Assembly (NCBI RefSeq): GCF_000332075.2
Contig: NZ_ALVU02000001.1
Location: 806,001-870,000, forward strand
Length of the DNA stretch: 64,000 nt
Reading direction: 5' to 3'
From: Synechocystis sp. PCC 7509
GTDB lineage: Bacteria; Cyanobacteriota; Cyanobacteriia; Cyanobacteriales; Chroococcidiopsidaceae
Shown: piece by piece, positions 8,143-16,229 of the stretch
Position numbering within the stretch: position 1 is the first letter of the stretch
Layout of the letters: each line of letters begins with the position of its first letter
Program-made: the position numbers and the translations under genes
The notes under the pieces: model-generated
What the model saw: the letters and a program-made list of their open reading frames with translations, nothing else
The model's database searches: none
Told to the model about the DNA's origin: nothing

Positions 8143-9084
8143 TCAACCTAAAAGACAAGCTGCTGGAAAAATGAGGTATTCCAGAAAAAATAATTTCCAG
8201 ATAAATTGATAAAAAGAGGCGATCGCAATCTTATCGAGCAAATCTACCTGAAAACTGCGCCACCAAAGCAAAACTAATAAGCCTAAATGAGTGCTAATTA
8301 GAAATATAGAATTAATGCTAGGTAGCCAAAAAACCGCCGCGACGAGCATTCCTACATAGCATATAGTTATTATCCAACGAGCTAGATTAAATACTCGCTC
8401 TTGACCTAAAGCAATTGTAAAAGTAGAAATTTGGTATTGACGATCGCCTTCTAAATCGGGAATATCTTTAAATATAGCGATCGCAACTGTAAACACAATT
8501 ACAAATATAGTTAAAGCCCACACCGTCGCCGGGATAGTGAAACTGCTAGTAAAATGCAGATATAGCCCTAAATTGACTACCGCTCCCCGCACTGTAAAAA
8601 TGCACAAAGCCGCCCAAAAAGGAAACCGTTTTAATCGAATAGGTGGTAAAGAATAAGCCGTACCAATAATTAAACTAATCGCCACCATCCCTAGTAAGTA
8701 AGGGGATTGCAGCCCCGCTAATAGCAACGACAGTATCCCAGTTACTATTACGATTAACTTGCCCGTAGCTAGGGAAAACTCGCCACTAGCTAAAGGTAAA
8801 TCAGGCTTATTAATTTTGTCGATAGCCACATCTTCCAACTGATTCAAGCCAACAATGTAGATATTGCCACACAAACAAGCCAGCCAAGTCGCCAAAATAG
8901 ACAGCACGGAAGTAGTGTTTAAGCTTTGAGAAAGAGCGAAGCTCTGCGAGCGCGCTAGCGCTATCGCATATACGCCCCAGACACTCAAACTCGTACCAAT
9001 AATTGTATGAGGGCGCGAAAATTGCCAAAAAGCCGCCAGCTTGTTACTTTGTAGGCTGCGGTTTGTATCCTTATTTAGTACCAC
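8143..9084 (-). CDS. hpt: Homogentisate phytyltransferase (tocopherol synthesis)
   Basis: About 313 residues from GTG 9084; TTG 9096 is an alternative and there is no ATG near the beginning. This is a UbiA-superfamily prenyltransferase with about eight to nine membrane helices. The first Asp-rich motif is NQLEDVAIDKINKPDLPLASG, which binds the phytyl diphosphate-Mg complex, and the second is DIPDLEGDRQYQISTF. The combination matches cyanobacterial Slr1736-type enzymes, which join phytyl diphosphate to homogentisate to give 2-methyl-6-phytylbenzoquinol. It overlaps the end of the methyltransferase gene on the same strand by about 14 nt, so both pathway genes form one operon. Confidence 0.9.
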   Translation of the reverse strand: MVLNKDTNRSLQSNKLAAFWQFSRPHTIIGTSLSVWGVYAIALARSQSFALSQSLNTTSVLSILATWLACLCGNIYIVGLNQLEDVAIDKINKPDLPLASGEFSLATGKLIVIVTGILSLLLAGLQSPYLLGMVAISLIIGTAYSLPPIRLKRFPFWAALCIFTVRGAVVNLGLYLHFTSSFTIPATVWALTIFVIVFTVAIAIFKDIPDLEGDRQYQISTFTIALGQERVFNLARWIITICYVGMLVAAVFWLPSINSIFLISTHLGLLVLLWWRSFQVDLLDKIAIASFYQFIWKLFFLEYLIFPAACLLG

Positions 9085-9913
9085 ACAATAACCCAAACTT
9101 AATCAATCCGCGATCGTAACCCCGACTCATTAAACCCAAAGATAGCGCCGCCTGAATTGTTCCCCAACCAGAGCGAATTAAGCCGACAAGCGCCTCAAAA
9201 TTGAACGCTGAATCAATTACCACATCCCAAAAAGGCGCTACTGCTTTTGACCAATCGGCGGTGTGGATGTTTTGTAATGATAGATTTTGAGCGATTTTCT
9301 CATACTCCGGTAAAGAGATCACGTAAGGCAAACAATAAACCCGATAAATATCTGCTAAATGCTGCTTTTCGTCGGTAGTTAATGCTTCATTTTCTGTAGA
9401 ACGATGACACCAAGTCACCATAATAAACTTACCCCCAGGCTTTAGCACCCGATAACACTCTTGCATAAACTTAGTTTTGTCTGGCATATGTTCGCCACTT
9501 TCCAGCGACCACACTAAGTCAAAAGAATTGTCAGCAAAGGGCATATTTTGGGCATCGGCGACTTGGAAACTAGCTTCGGCGGCTAAATCCGCTTCTGTTG
9601 CTCGTTCTGCGGCTCTAGAAGCTTGCACGGGGCTAAGAGTAATTCCCGTTACTTTAGCATTGAATTTTTGCGCCAAATATAGAGAACTGCCACCAATCCC
9701 GCAACCAACATCGAGAATATTCTCAGCTTGCTGTACGCCTGACCATTGTAGTAATTCTTCAATTAAATCTATCTGCGCTTGGCGGCGTTCTTTTTTGATT
9801 TTGCCATCTGCGCCATAATAGCCATGGTGCATATGTTCGCCCCATATCTGTTCCCACAGACTTGAAGAAGCATCATAAAATTGCTGGATTTGCTGTTGTA
9901 GTGCCGTACTCAT
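9071..9913 (-). CDS. Tocopherol-pathway methyltransferase (gamma-TMT type)
   Basis: 280 residues from an ATG. The SAM-binding fold shows motif I ILDVGCGIGGSSLYLA (about residues 65-80), a post-motif DAQNMPFADNSFDLVWSLESGEHM, and KPGGKFIMVTWCHR. The N-terminus (YDASSSLWEQIWGEHMHHGYY) and the pattern overall match gamma-tocopherol methyltransferase (Slr0089 type), which methylates gamma- to alpha-tocopherol; methylation of the phytylbenzoquinol intermediate is an alternative. Plant versions have a transit peptide, absent here. It is the first gene of the two-gene tocopherol operon. Confidence 0.85.
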   Translation of the reverse strand: MSTALQQQIQQFYDASSSLWEQIWGEHMHHGYYGADGKIKKERRQAQIDLIEELLQWSGVQQAENILDVGCGIGGSSLYLAQKFNAKVTGITLSPVQASRAAERATEADLAAEASFQVADAQNMPFADNSFDLVWSLESGEHMPDKTKFMQECYRVLKPGGKFIMVTWCHRSTENEALTTDEKQHLADIYRVYCLPYVISLPEYEKIAQNLSLQNIHTADWSKAVAPFWDVVIDSAFNFEALVGLIRSGWGTIQAALSLGLMSRGYDRGLIKFGLLCGTK

Positions 9914-10052
9914 GTTTCTAGCGTCGAAGTAGACCGGAATTAGCGTAGCAGAAGATGCGATTGCTTGACACGACTCTTAAGTTTTAATTGAGGCGTTTTA
10001 TGAGCAAAATTAATCTTAGTTGTTTGAACTTGTTTGAGTTGGGGCTGAAGAT

Positions 10053-11387
10053 GTGACGGTTTCGCGGACAATTTGCCTGGGATTTTTGGCGGTAATTACT
10101 GTTGGCACTATTTTACTGATGATGCCTTTTTCTTTGGCGGCGGGGACTTGGGGCAACTTAATTGTGGCGTTATTTACTTCTACTTCTGCCGTTTGCGTTA
10201 CAGGTTTATCGGTAGTTGACATTGGTACTTACTTCTCTTTTTGGGGGCAATTTTTTGTAGCGGCGCTGGTGCAGATTGGCGGCTTAGGTTATATGACTGC
10301 AACTACCTTCCTTTTGCTGCTGCTGGGGGCTAAATTTGGCTTGCGCGACAAAGTTGCCATTCAACAGGCTTTAGACCGGACGGGAATGCACGATAGCGCC
10401 CAATTAATTCGCTCGATTATTGCGGTTACTTTAATTTTTGAAATTAGTGGAGTATTTTTACTAATACCTGTTTTTACGCCCAAATATCCATTAAATGAAG
10501 CTTTATGGTACGCAATTTTTCATAGTGTAAACTCCTGGAATAACGCGGGTTTTAGTCTATTTAAAGATAATTTTATCGGCTACCAAACTTCGGTACTTTT
10601 AAACCTGGTAGTTACGGGGTTAATTGTTTTTGGTGGGATTGGTTATGGTGTAATTTTGGAGCTATTTATTTGGTTGCGCGATCGCCTACAGCGCAAACCG
10701 GAACGCATGATATTTTCTCTCAACTTCAAAGTTGCCGTTAGCACTACTATAGCTCTATTGATTTTGGGGACAACTGCTTTCTTTTTTATCGAAGTAAAAA
10801 ACCCAGCAACTTTTGGCTCTTTAAGCTTACCCAATCAAATACTTGCCGCTTGGTTTCAATCGGTAACGCCAAGAACGGCAGGATTTAATACTATTGATAT
10901 TGGTAAAATGACAACGGCGGGTTTATTTCTTACTATTGCTTTAATGTTTGTTGGTGCAAGTCCTGGCGGTACAGGTGGCGGTATAAAAACCACTACTTTT
11001 AGAGTGCTAACAAGCTGTACAAAAGCAATTTTGCAAGGGAAAGAAGAAGTATTTTTGTATGAAAGAACTGTAGATATTTCTTTGATTTTAAAAGCAGTGG
11101 GTGTAGCTGTTGGCTCTTTTGCTACAGTCATTTTGGCAACTATTTTAATTGCTCTAACCGATCCAACAGTAAGCTTTATTCAAATTTTATTTGAGGTAGT
11201 TTCAGCTTTTGCTACTGTAGGACTTTCTACAGGCATTACGGCTAGTGTAACCGCCGCCGCCAAACTAATTTTAATTATGACTATGTATATAGGTAGAGTG
11301 GGAATTTTGCTACTAATGGCTGCATTGCTTGGAGATCCTAAACCTAGCTCAATTCGCTACCCTGAAGAAACTTTAATTGTCGGGTAA
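10053..11387 (+). CDS. ktrB: KtrB potassium transporter membrane subunit
   Basis: 444 residues from a GTG; a stop 18 nt upstream in frame limits any extension. It is an SKT-superfamily channel-like protein with four M1-P-M2 repeats. Selectivity-filter glycines are visible in TSTSAVCVTGLSVVD, VNSWNNAGFSLF, TPRTAGFNTID and SAFATVGLSTGIT. An intracellular-gate sequence FVGASPGGTGGGIKTTTF precedes the last repeat. KtrB moves K+ (often Na+-dependent) across the plasma membrane and is gated by KtrA, encoded 78 nt downstream. Ktr supports osmotic and salt adaptation in cyanobacteria. Confidence 0.92.
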   Translation: MTVSRTICLGFLAVITVGTILLMMPFSLAAGTWGNLIVALFTSTSAVCVTGLSVVDIGTYFSFWGQFFVAALVQIGGLGYMTATTFLLLLLGAKFGLRDKVAIQQALDRTGMHDSAQLIRSIIAVTLIFEISGVFLLIPVFTPKYPLNEALWYAIFHSVNSWNNAGFSLFKDNFIGYQTSVLLNLVVTGLIVFGGIGYGVILELFIWLRDRLQRKPERMIFSLNFKVAVSTTIALLILGTTAFFFIEVKNPATFGSLSLPNQILAAWFQSVTPRTAGFNTIDIGKMTTAGLFLTIALMFVGASPGGTGGGIKTTTFRVLTSCTKAILQGKEEVFLYERTVDISLILKAVGVAVGSFATVILATILIALTDPTVSFIQILFEVVSAFATVGLSTGITASVTAAAKLILIMTMYIGRVGILLLMAALLGDPKPSSIRYPEETLIVG

Positions 11388-11465
11388 AATCGCCATACAA
11401 AATTATGCAACAATAGTAATAAAATTTAGTTTAAATAAAGTTAATTAACCAAGGTAACAAAAAGA

Positions 11466-12161
11466 GTGAACCTATCATCTTTAGGGTTTTTACGCAGTTT
11501 ACGCAAAGATAATCGTCAGTTTGCTGTTATTGGTTTGGGGCGTTTTGGGAGAGCAGTTTGTACAACATTTCATAAGTTGGGTTATGAAGTGCTGGGGACA
11601 GATATTAGTGAAAAATTTGTGTCTCAAGTGCTAACAGATCAAATCGTTTCTCATGCAATTCAGCTAGATTCTACTCAACCTGCGGCATTAAAAGAAGCAG
11701 GAATTTTTGAGTTTGACACGGTAATTATTGCGATCGGTAACTATATTCAAGAAAGTATTGTCACAACGCTAAATGTCAAAGAAGCTGGCGTACCTCATGT
11801 TGTTGCCAAAGCATCATCGGAAGTACACGGAAAATTGTTGCAAAAAGTGGGAGCAGATCATGTAATTTATCCCGAATTTGAGGCGGGTTGTGCTTTGGCG
11901 CGGAGTCTTACTAAGCCACATATTTTAGATCGTTTTGACCTTGACCCTGACAACAGTATCGTTGAATTGATTGTCCCGGATGTATTTCATGGTAAAACCA
12001 TTACTGAGCTTCAACTTCGCACTCGCTACGGTTTAAACCTAATAGCTGTAAGTCACGACGGCAAGTTTGAAGTTAATCCCGATCCTAAAAAAAGCTTACA
12101 GCAAGGCTCGGCGATGGTGGTAATTGGCTGCAATAAAGACATTGATCGCTTACCAATGTGA
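11466..12161 (+). CDS. ktrA: KtrA regulatory subunit (RCK domains)
   Basis: 231 residues from a GTG. A RCK/TrkA-N Rossmann domain begins FAVIGLGRFGRAVC (GxGxxG at about 22-28) with an acidic residue at the second strand (LGTDIS) that binds adenine nucleotides or NAD. A RCK-C domain occupies about 140-225, from NSIVELIVPDVFHGKTI. KtrA octamers sit under KtrB and open it on ATP binding. It lies directly downstream of ktrB and is almost certainly co-transcribed with it. Confidence 0.92.
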   Translation: MNLSSLGFLRSLRKDNRQFAVIGLGRFGRAVCTTFHKLGYEVLGTDISEKFVSQVLTDQIVSHAIQLDSTQPAALKEAGIFEFDTVIIAIGNYIQESIVTTLNVKEAGVPHVVAKASSEVHGKLLQKVGADHVIYPEFEAGCALARSLTKPHILDRFDLDPDNSIVELIVPDVFHGKTITELQLRTRYGLNLIAVSHDGKFEVNPDPKKSLQQGSAMVVIGCNKDIDRLPM

Positions 12162-12258
12162 TAAATTTTTCTGTATACGGGTAGAGACTTCGGCAAAGTT
12201 TTAGAATAAAAATAGGAAAGCTAGTCCGATTAGGCATACATTGAGAAAAAAAAGCACC

Positions 12259-13461
12259 ATGCTGGATTTGTTACTGATTCTAGCGGTAGGTTTTTTTGGT
12301 AGCTTTGGGCATTGTGTGGGAATGTGCGGGCCATTGACGGCGGCGTTTTCTTTATCGCAAAAACAAGATACACCGCCAAAAATGCGATCGCTTTTTAGGT
12401 TTCATATTTTGCTCAATGCTGGCAGACTAATAAGTTATGCCTTAGTTGGCGCGGGTATTGGCGCTATAGGTTCGGTGATTTTGGCAAGCGGACAATTAGC
12501 TGGAAGCGGTAGCACTTTGCGTCAAACTATTGCTGTTACTACCGGAGTTTTGCTAATTTGGTTTGGCATTATTCAAATTAACCCCAAGTTTTTACCACCC
12601 ATTCCCTTGTTACACCCTCTAACTCAAGGAAACTGGCATCAGCGCCTAAGTAAAGCAATGGTACAGCTTTCTATGGGTAGCCAATGGTGGACACCAGCTA
12701 TTTTAGGATTCGTTTGGGGTTTAATGCCTTGTGGTTTTTTGTACGCCGCGCAAATTAAAGCCGCCGAAACTGGCAGTATTTGGCAAGGTGCGGCAACAAT
12801 GGCGGCTTTTGGCTTGGGAACTTTACCAACGATGTTAGGGGTAGGCATTTCTACTTCGTTAGTTAGCAAAGATCGGCGCGGTCAATTATTTAGGTTAGCG
12901 GGTTGGGTAACTATTACTGTTGGCGTATTAACTCTCCTACGGGCAATGGGAGAGGAAATGATGGTTTATTTTACAGGTCATGGGGCGCTACTGTGTTTGA
13001 TGTTAGCGCTTGTCAGTCGTCCGATTAGCCGCTTTTGGGCGCAACCATTGAAGTATCGCCGCGCTTTGGGGGTTGGTGCTTTTGTTCTAGCGATCGCTCA
13101 CATTACTAATACTATGCAGCATAACTATGGTTGGAATTTAAACGCGATCGCCTTTTTGCTGCCAAATCATCAAATTGCGATCGTTTTGGGGTTAATTGCG
13201 GTTCTATTGCTGGTTCCCGCAGTTTTTACTAGCAGAGATAAAATACAGAAAAGTTTAGGCACGTATTGGCGACAAATTCATTTACTAAGTATTCCCGCTT
13301 TGCTCCTTGCTGTAATTCATGCCGTACTTATTGGTACTCACTATTTAGGCGGAATTAATGATACGTGGATAAATCAGCTAATGGTAGTTAGTTTGGGGTT
13401 GATAACTTTGGGCGTATTGATATTACGTTGGCAAAATCCACTTAAAACGCGCGGTTTATGA
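12259..13461 (+). CDS. CcdA/UreH-like transporter fused to MsrQ/YedZ-like heme domain
   Basis: 400 residues from ATG 12259 (TTG 12241 would add 6). Residues 1-225 form a COG2836/DsbD_2 transmembrane module with the hallmark HCVGMCG (H18, C19, C23) and a second GLMPCG (C158), as in proteins for copper or thiol handling and metal export. Residues about 265-400 form a second four- to five-helix module resembling the ferric-reductase-like MsrQ/YedZ domain: RRALGVGAFVLAIAH, TYWRQIHLLSIPALLL and VIHAVLIGTH. Candidate heme ligands are H281, H341 and H354, spaced 60 and 13 residues apart. The stop overlaps the next gene by 4 nt (ATGA). The fusion suggests electron transfer linked to metal or thiol chemistry; that is inference. 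Confidence 0.7.
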   Translation: MLDLLLILAVGFFGSFGHCVGMCGPLTAAFSLSQKQDTPPKMRSLFRFHILLNAGRLISYALVGAGIGAIGSVILASGQLAGSGSTLRQTIAVTTGVLLIWFGIIQINPKFLPPIPLLHPLTQGNWHQRLSKAMVQLSMGSQWWTPAILGFVWGLMPCGFLYAAQIKAAETGSIWQGAATMAAFGLGTLPTMLGVGISTSLVSKDRRGQLFRLAGWVTITVGVLTLLRAMGEEMMVYFTGHGALLCLMLALVSRPISRFWAQPLKYRRALGVGAFVLAIAHITNTMQHNYGWNLNAIAFLLPNHQIAIVLGLIAVLLLVPAVFTSRDKIQKSLGTYWRQIHLLSIPALLLAVIHAVLIGTHYLGGINDTWINQLMVVSLGLITLGVLILRWQNPLKTRGL

Positions 13462-14207
13462 AAAGCTTTGGTTTGTTTCAAGAGTTTGTAGCTCGGAGAT
13501 CCCCCCCAACCCCCCTTAAAAAAGGGGGAGAAGATGGAAAGGTCACTATTAAAGCAGGGTGTTTAGAGCAATTTCAAGTTGTTACAACTTTTCTAGCATC
13601 TTTTGATAAAACAATGAGTTTTGGCGGGTTACTGCTAATTGAAACTTTAGTTACTACTCCCGCCAATGCTCACAAAATAGAAATTCACAAAGATGTCGGT
13701 GCAACTATCCATATTGAGCCAAATGATTCTCCCCGCGCAGGTGAAACGGCTTTAACTTGGTTTGCGCTTACTCAAAAAGGAGGGAAAATTATCTCTCTAA
13801 ATGAATGCAATTGTAAGTTGTCGGTTTACTCTCAATCTCGCAAAGAAGATACTTTACAACAGCCACCACTCAAACCTGTATCCCAAGAGCGCTATAGAGG
13901 CATTCCCGGCGCAGAAATTACCTTTCCGGCGGCGGGAGCTTATCAACTACAATTGCAAGGAAGCCCCAAAAACGGGGGGACATTTTCACCCTTTGAACTA
14001 AAATTTGATATTAATGTTGCACCGGGAATTGCTGCACCAAAAAGCAGAGATATTAAGGTGTCACCGGGAGTTGTCGTCCAAAAAAATACCGATCTCATTA
14101 TCAGCCAAACAACTCCGCCTTGGTTGACTCCAGCCATTGTTATCGGGACAATTTTAACAATTGCGATCGCTCTATTAGTTTGGCGCAAATTGCAACGCCA
14201 CGATTAG
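13458..14207 (+). CDS. Secreted, C-terminally anchored CopC-like protein
   Basis: 249 residues. The ATG overlaps the stop of the heme-fusion gene. A hydrophobic signal region (MSFGGLLLIETL) ends in PANA, so the mature protein would begin HKIEIHKD, with an N-terminal histidine as in copper-binding CopC-type proteins. A beta-rich domain (residues about 75-190) has a CxC pair (C117, C119) in LNECNCKL, then a linker and one C-terminal helix near 222-243. Residues about 12-25 read SPPTPLKKGG and are encoded by a dispersed DNA repeat, so the first 50 residues are anomalous; the true start may be Met53. Metal binding is inference. It is convergent with the His-rich protein and overlaps it by 4 nt. 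Confidence 0.6.
   Translation: MKSFGLFQEFVARRSPPTPLKKGGEDGKVTIKAGCLEQFQVVTTFLASFDKTMSFGGLLLIETLVTTPANAHKIEIHKDVGATIHIEPNDSPRAGETALTWFALTQKGGKIISLNECNCKLSVYSQSRKEDTLQQPPLKPVSQERYRGIPGAEITFPAAGAYQLQLQGSPKNGGTFSPFELKFDINVAPGIAAPKSRDIKVSPGVVVQKNTDLIISQTTPPWLTPAIVIGTILTIAIALLVWRKLQRHD
13493..13529. repeat. Dispersed C/G-rich cyanobacterial repeat, copy 1
   Basis: TCGGAGATCCCCCCCAACCC continues into a CCCTTAAAAAAGGGGG core. An inverted-orientation copy with few differences lies at 16230-16262. The element is common in cyanobacteria and here sits in frame inside the start of a coding region. Confidence 0.75.
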
Positions 14208-15340
14208 CTGTTTACTTTGGCGCGAGTTGTTAAGGCGATCGCTAATCCAACTATTACTGTACCTATCAAATAACTAAAACTAATTAATCTAGTTAATAAC
14301 GGTGTTGCAACGGGGGCTACTTCTATTTCTTCGGTAGCAACAACGGGTTTAAACTGACTGTTGGCATTGGGGATAACTTCTACTTCTAGCTGATGCGGTG
14401 CGCCATCAAAAAATTGTTGTTGCCATTTTAACTTGCCTGTACTATCGGGAATACCTTGATAAACAAAAGCTATCCAGTTATTTTCTAGTTGAGTAGTTTT
14501 GAGCTTAAAAGTTACATCTGTTACAGGCTGATTGGTTTTTGGATCGATCGCGCTAACTTGTAAATTAGCTAATTTCCCTACGGTGGCGTACTTGTCGCCG
14601 CTTATTTGGATTTTTAGCTCAGAATCATTAATAGCGTCGGTTTCTAAGGGCGCTGGGTGGGAATGGTGGTGAGATTTGGATACTTCGGCGCTGACATTCA
14701 CGACAACTAAACAAGCGATCGCTACTAACACCGCCCCACTTAACAATAATCGCACTTTCGCCGGGGCAATTTCTCCCCTTTGCGGTAAAGCTTGTTTGCC
14801 CATCACCCAACCGCCACCAATTCCCACCGCTAACAAAACTACAAGTAAAATCGCGTAATTGCGATACTTAACCGGATTTTCTGGCACATCTAAAGTTAAA
14901 GTTTGCTCAATGGGGCTAAATTGATTGGCAATCGGCGTAACATTTACCAATAACTTGTATTTGCCCCGAATTGGTAACATTTGCTGAAATTGTACTTTAC
15001 CTTGTGGGGCGATCGCATTTAATTCTAGTAATTTAGTACCTTCCACAACGGGAAAATCGGTAGCTAAAAACGGATTGCTTGGCGGTGTAAATATTTCAAT
15101 CTTAAATAAACTATTTGCCAACAATTCCCCGGCGGGATTTCGCGCAGTTAAGGTTAATAATGTCGGCGTTTGGGGCGTTGTAGCTTCGGCTTCAAAGGGG
15201 TAAAACTCTCCAACTTGTGGACTTGTAGTTAGCTCAATCCTAGGGATTGGTGTTTGAGATAAGCTAACAATTGCCACCAAAAACAGGCTCATCAAGCCTG
15301 TAACGGTGATGATGAGCGCCGAGCGCTGAAATTTTGACAT
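14204..15340 (-). CDS. Four-helix envelope protein with His-rich loop, riboswitch-controlled
   Basis: 378 residues from ATG 15340, 4 nt after the cbtB stop. Predicted helices lie at about 7-27, 161-180, 198-216 and 348-371, which places two beta-sandwich domains (about 30-158 and 230-345) and the loop HHHSH (224-228) on the periplasmic side. The second domain has a FDGAPHQLEVEV motif recalling YtkA-like folds. I know no named family. Because the gene follows cbtB and a cobalamin riboswitch, a role in cobalt capture or delivery is inferred. It could replace CbtA, the usual CbtB partner, which is absent here. Confidence 0.7.
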   Translation of the reverse strand: MSKFQRSALIITVTGLMSLFLVAIVSLSQTPIPRIELTTSPQVGEFYPFEAEATTPQTPTLLTLTARNPAGELLANSLFKIEIFTPPSNPFLATDFPVVEGTKLLELNAIAPQGKVQFQQMLPIRGKYKLLVNVTPIANQFSPIEQTLTLDVPENPVKYRNYAILLVVLLAVGIGGGWVMGKQALPQRGEIAPAKVRLLLSGAVLVAIACLVVVNVSAEVSKSHHHSHPAPLETDAINDSELKIQISGDKYATVGKLANLQVSAIDPKTNQPVTDVTFKLKTTQLENNWIAFVYQGIPDSTGKLKWQQQFFDGAPHQLEVEVIPNANSQFKPVVATEEIEVAPVATPLLTRLISFSYLIGTVIVGLAIALTTRAKVNS

Positions 15341-15344
15341 TTCT

Positions 15345-15539
15345 TTAATGACAGCTAATTGTCAAGGTGTGGTGGCGCAAGGAGTGCATCGAATCGTGGG
15401 CGGGGGGATAGGTAGAAAAATATACCGTCCACACACTTAAAGCGCATAGGGAAGTATAAAGGGTTAATTGTACGGGTAACGATAAAGTCCAATCAATTGC
15501 CCGATTTTGAACGAAACTAAGACTATTTGTAGCTCTCAC
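15345..15539 (-). CDS. cbtB: CbtB-type cobalt transporter subunit
   Basis: 64 residues from a GTG at 15539, set by an AGGA sequence 9 nt upstream. A longer frame to 15647 runs back through the riboswitch and is spurious. One transmembrane helix (about 25-43, YTSLCALSVWTVYF) is followed by the CbtB-like C-terminal His motif: THYPP-type turn YPPAHDSMHSLRHH, ending in SCH. CbtB normally works with the membrane protein CbtA in cobalt uptake. Here the next gene is a different membrane protein. The cobalamin riboswitch 35 nt upstream agrees with cobalt transport for B12 synthesis. Confidence 0.75.
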   Translation of the reverse strand: MRATNSLSFVQNRAIDWTLSLPVQLTLYTSLCALSVWTVYFSTYPPAHDSMHSLRHHTLTISCH

Positions 15540-15548
15540 AACCAGTGT

Positions 15549-15553
15549 TCCTC
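15549..15553 (-). promoter_or_regulatory. Ribosome binding site of cbtB
   Basis: GAGGA on the reverse strand, 9 nt before the GTG at 15539, decides the start of cbtB. It lies 21 nt beyond the riboswitch 3' end, so sequestration of this site is a possible control mechanism. Confidence 0.6.
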
Positions 15554-15573
15554 GCACATTAATGTAAGTTATT

Positions 15574-15692
15574 TGCGATCGCAGGCATTCTGACTTAAAG
15601 ACTTTAGATAGTCTCATCACAGTTGCGGAACAGCGTCGGAATTGCACCGAACTTTCCCTTCACCTCTAGTGATTTTCACCAAAAGCGATCGA
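15574..15692 (-). ncRNA. Cobalamin riboswitch
   Basis: On the reverse strand the order is AGGTGAAGGGAAAGTTCGGTG, then AATTCCGACGCTGTTCCGC, then AACTGTGATG, a variable stem, and the B12 box AAGTCAGAATGCCTGCG. This matches the conserved cobalamin riboswitch core. The flanks CGATCGC at the 5' end and GCGATCG at the 3' end can pair as P1. Binding of adenosylcobalamin would be expected to repress the cbtB operon directly downstream. The expression platform (terminator or RBS masking) is not clear. Confidence 0.88.
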
Positions 15693-15773
15693 ATAATTAT
15701 CTTATCACTAAGCGCGATCTCTAAAACTAAAGGTAGAATGTAATGCTAATTAGTCTTGAGGATAAGTAACAAT

Positions 15774-16163
15774 ATGTGTACAACTTGTTTACTATTTTCC
15801 GCTTTAATGCTGTTCACTCCCGCAGAAAATGCAGCGCCAGTTAATGGGGTTTCCGTAGCCCAAGAAACTCAAGTAGCCATTACACAAATGGTTAAACAAT
15901 TGCCCAAGTCTTCAGACACAACATTATTACGCAGTGGATTATTAGAATTACATTCGCAACTAGCAACGACAAAAAACGACGCACAAGCCCAACAGATTAT
16001 TGATAGCGAACTAAATGTTTTATCGCAGCAGATAAACAATTCTTCTAGCGGCGAAGAAGTAACAGAGTTACTAGAAGATATGCTGATAGAAGACGAACCA
16101 GAACCGCTCGTAAAAAGTTTAAACAAATCTACTTCTAAACCAACTTGGGGATGGCTGCGTTAA
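15774..16163 (+). CDS. Small exported hypothetical protein
   Basis: 129 residues from ATG 15774, chosen because AGGA lies 11 nt upstream; a TTG at 15756 would overlap that site. The N-terminus (CLLFSALMLFTPAENAAP) looks like a short signal peptide. The rest is polar and helical with acidic patches (EEVTELLEDMLIEDEPEPL). I recognise no family. It is divergent from the cobalamin riboswitch across a gap of roughly 80 nt. Confidence 0.55.
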   Translation: MCTTCLLFSALMLFTPAENAAPVNGVSVAQETQVAITQMVKQLPKSSDTTLLRSGLLELHSQLATTKNDAQAQQIIDSELNVLSQQINNSSSGEEVTELLEDMLIEDEPEPLVKSLNKSTSKPTWGWLR

Positions 16164-16229
16164 CTAAATTGTCTTTCTTATCCATCCCTTCTCAACTCCC
16201 ATAAAAAGATAGACTCTAATATTTTCCTG

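Noticed and set aside
9477-9818. 113-residue ORF on the plus strand
   Set aside because: It is the antisense shadow of the tocopherol methyltransferase, which has conserved SAM motifs.
10016-10222. 68-residue ORF on the minus strand
   Set aside because: It overlaps the ktrB start on the opposite strand and lacks any domain.
15345-15647. 100-residue ORF starting at GTG 15647
   Set aside because: The first 36 codons run through the conserved cobalamin riboswitch core. Only the last 64 residues, from GTG 15539 with its own ribosome site, look like a protein (CbtB).
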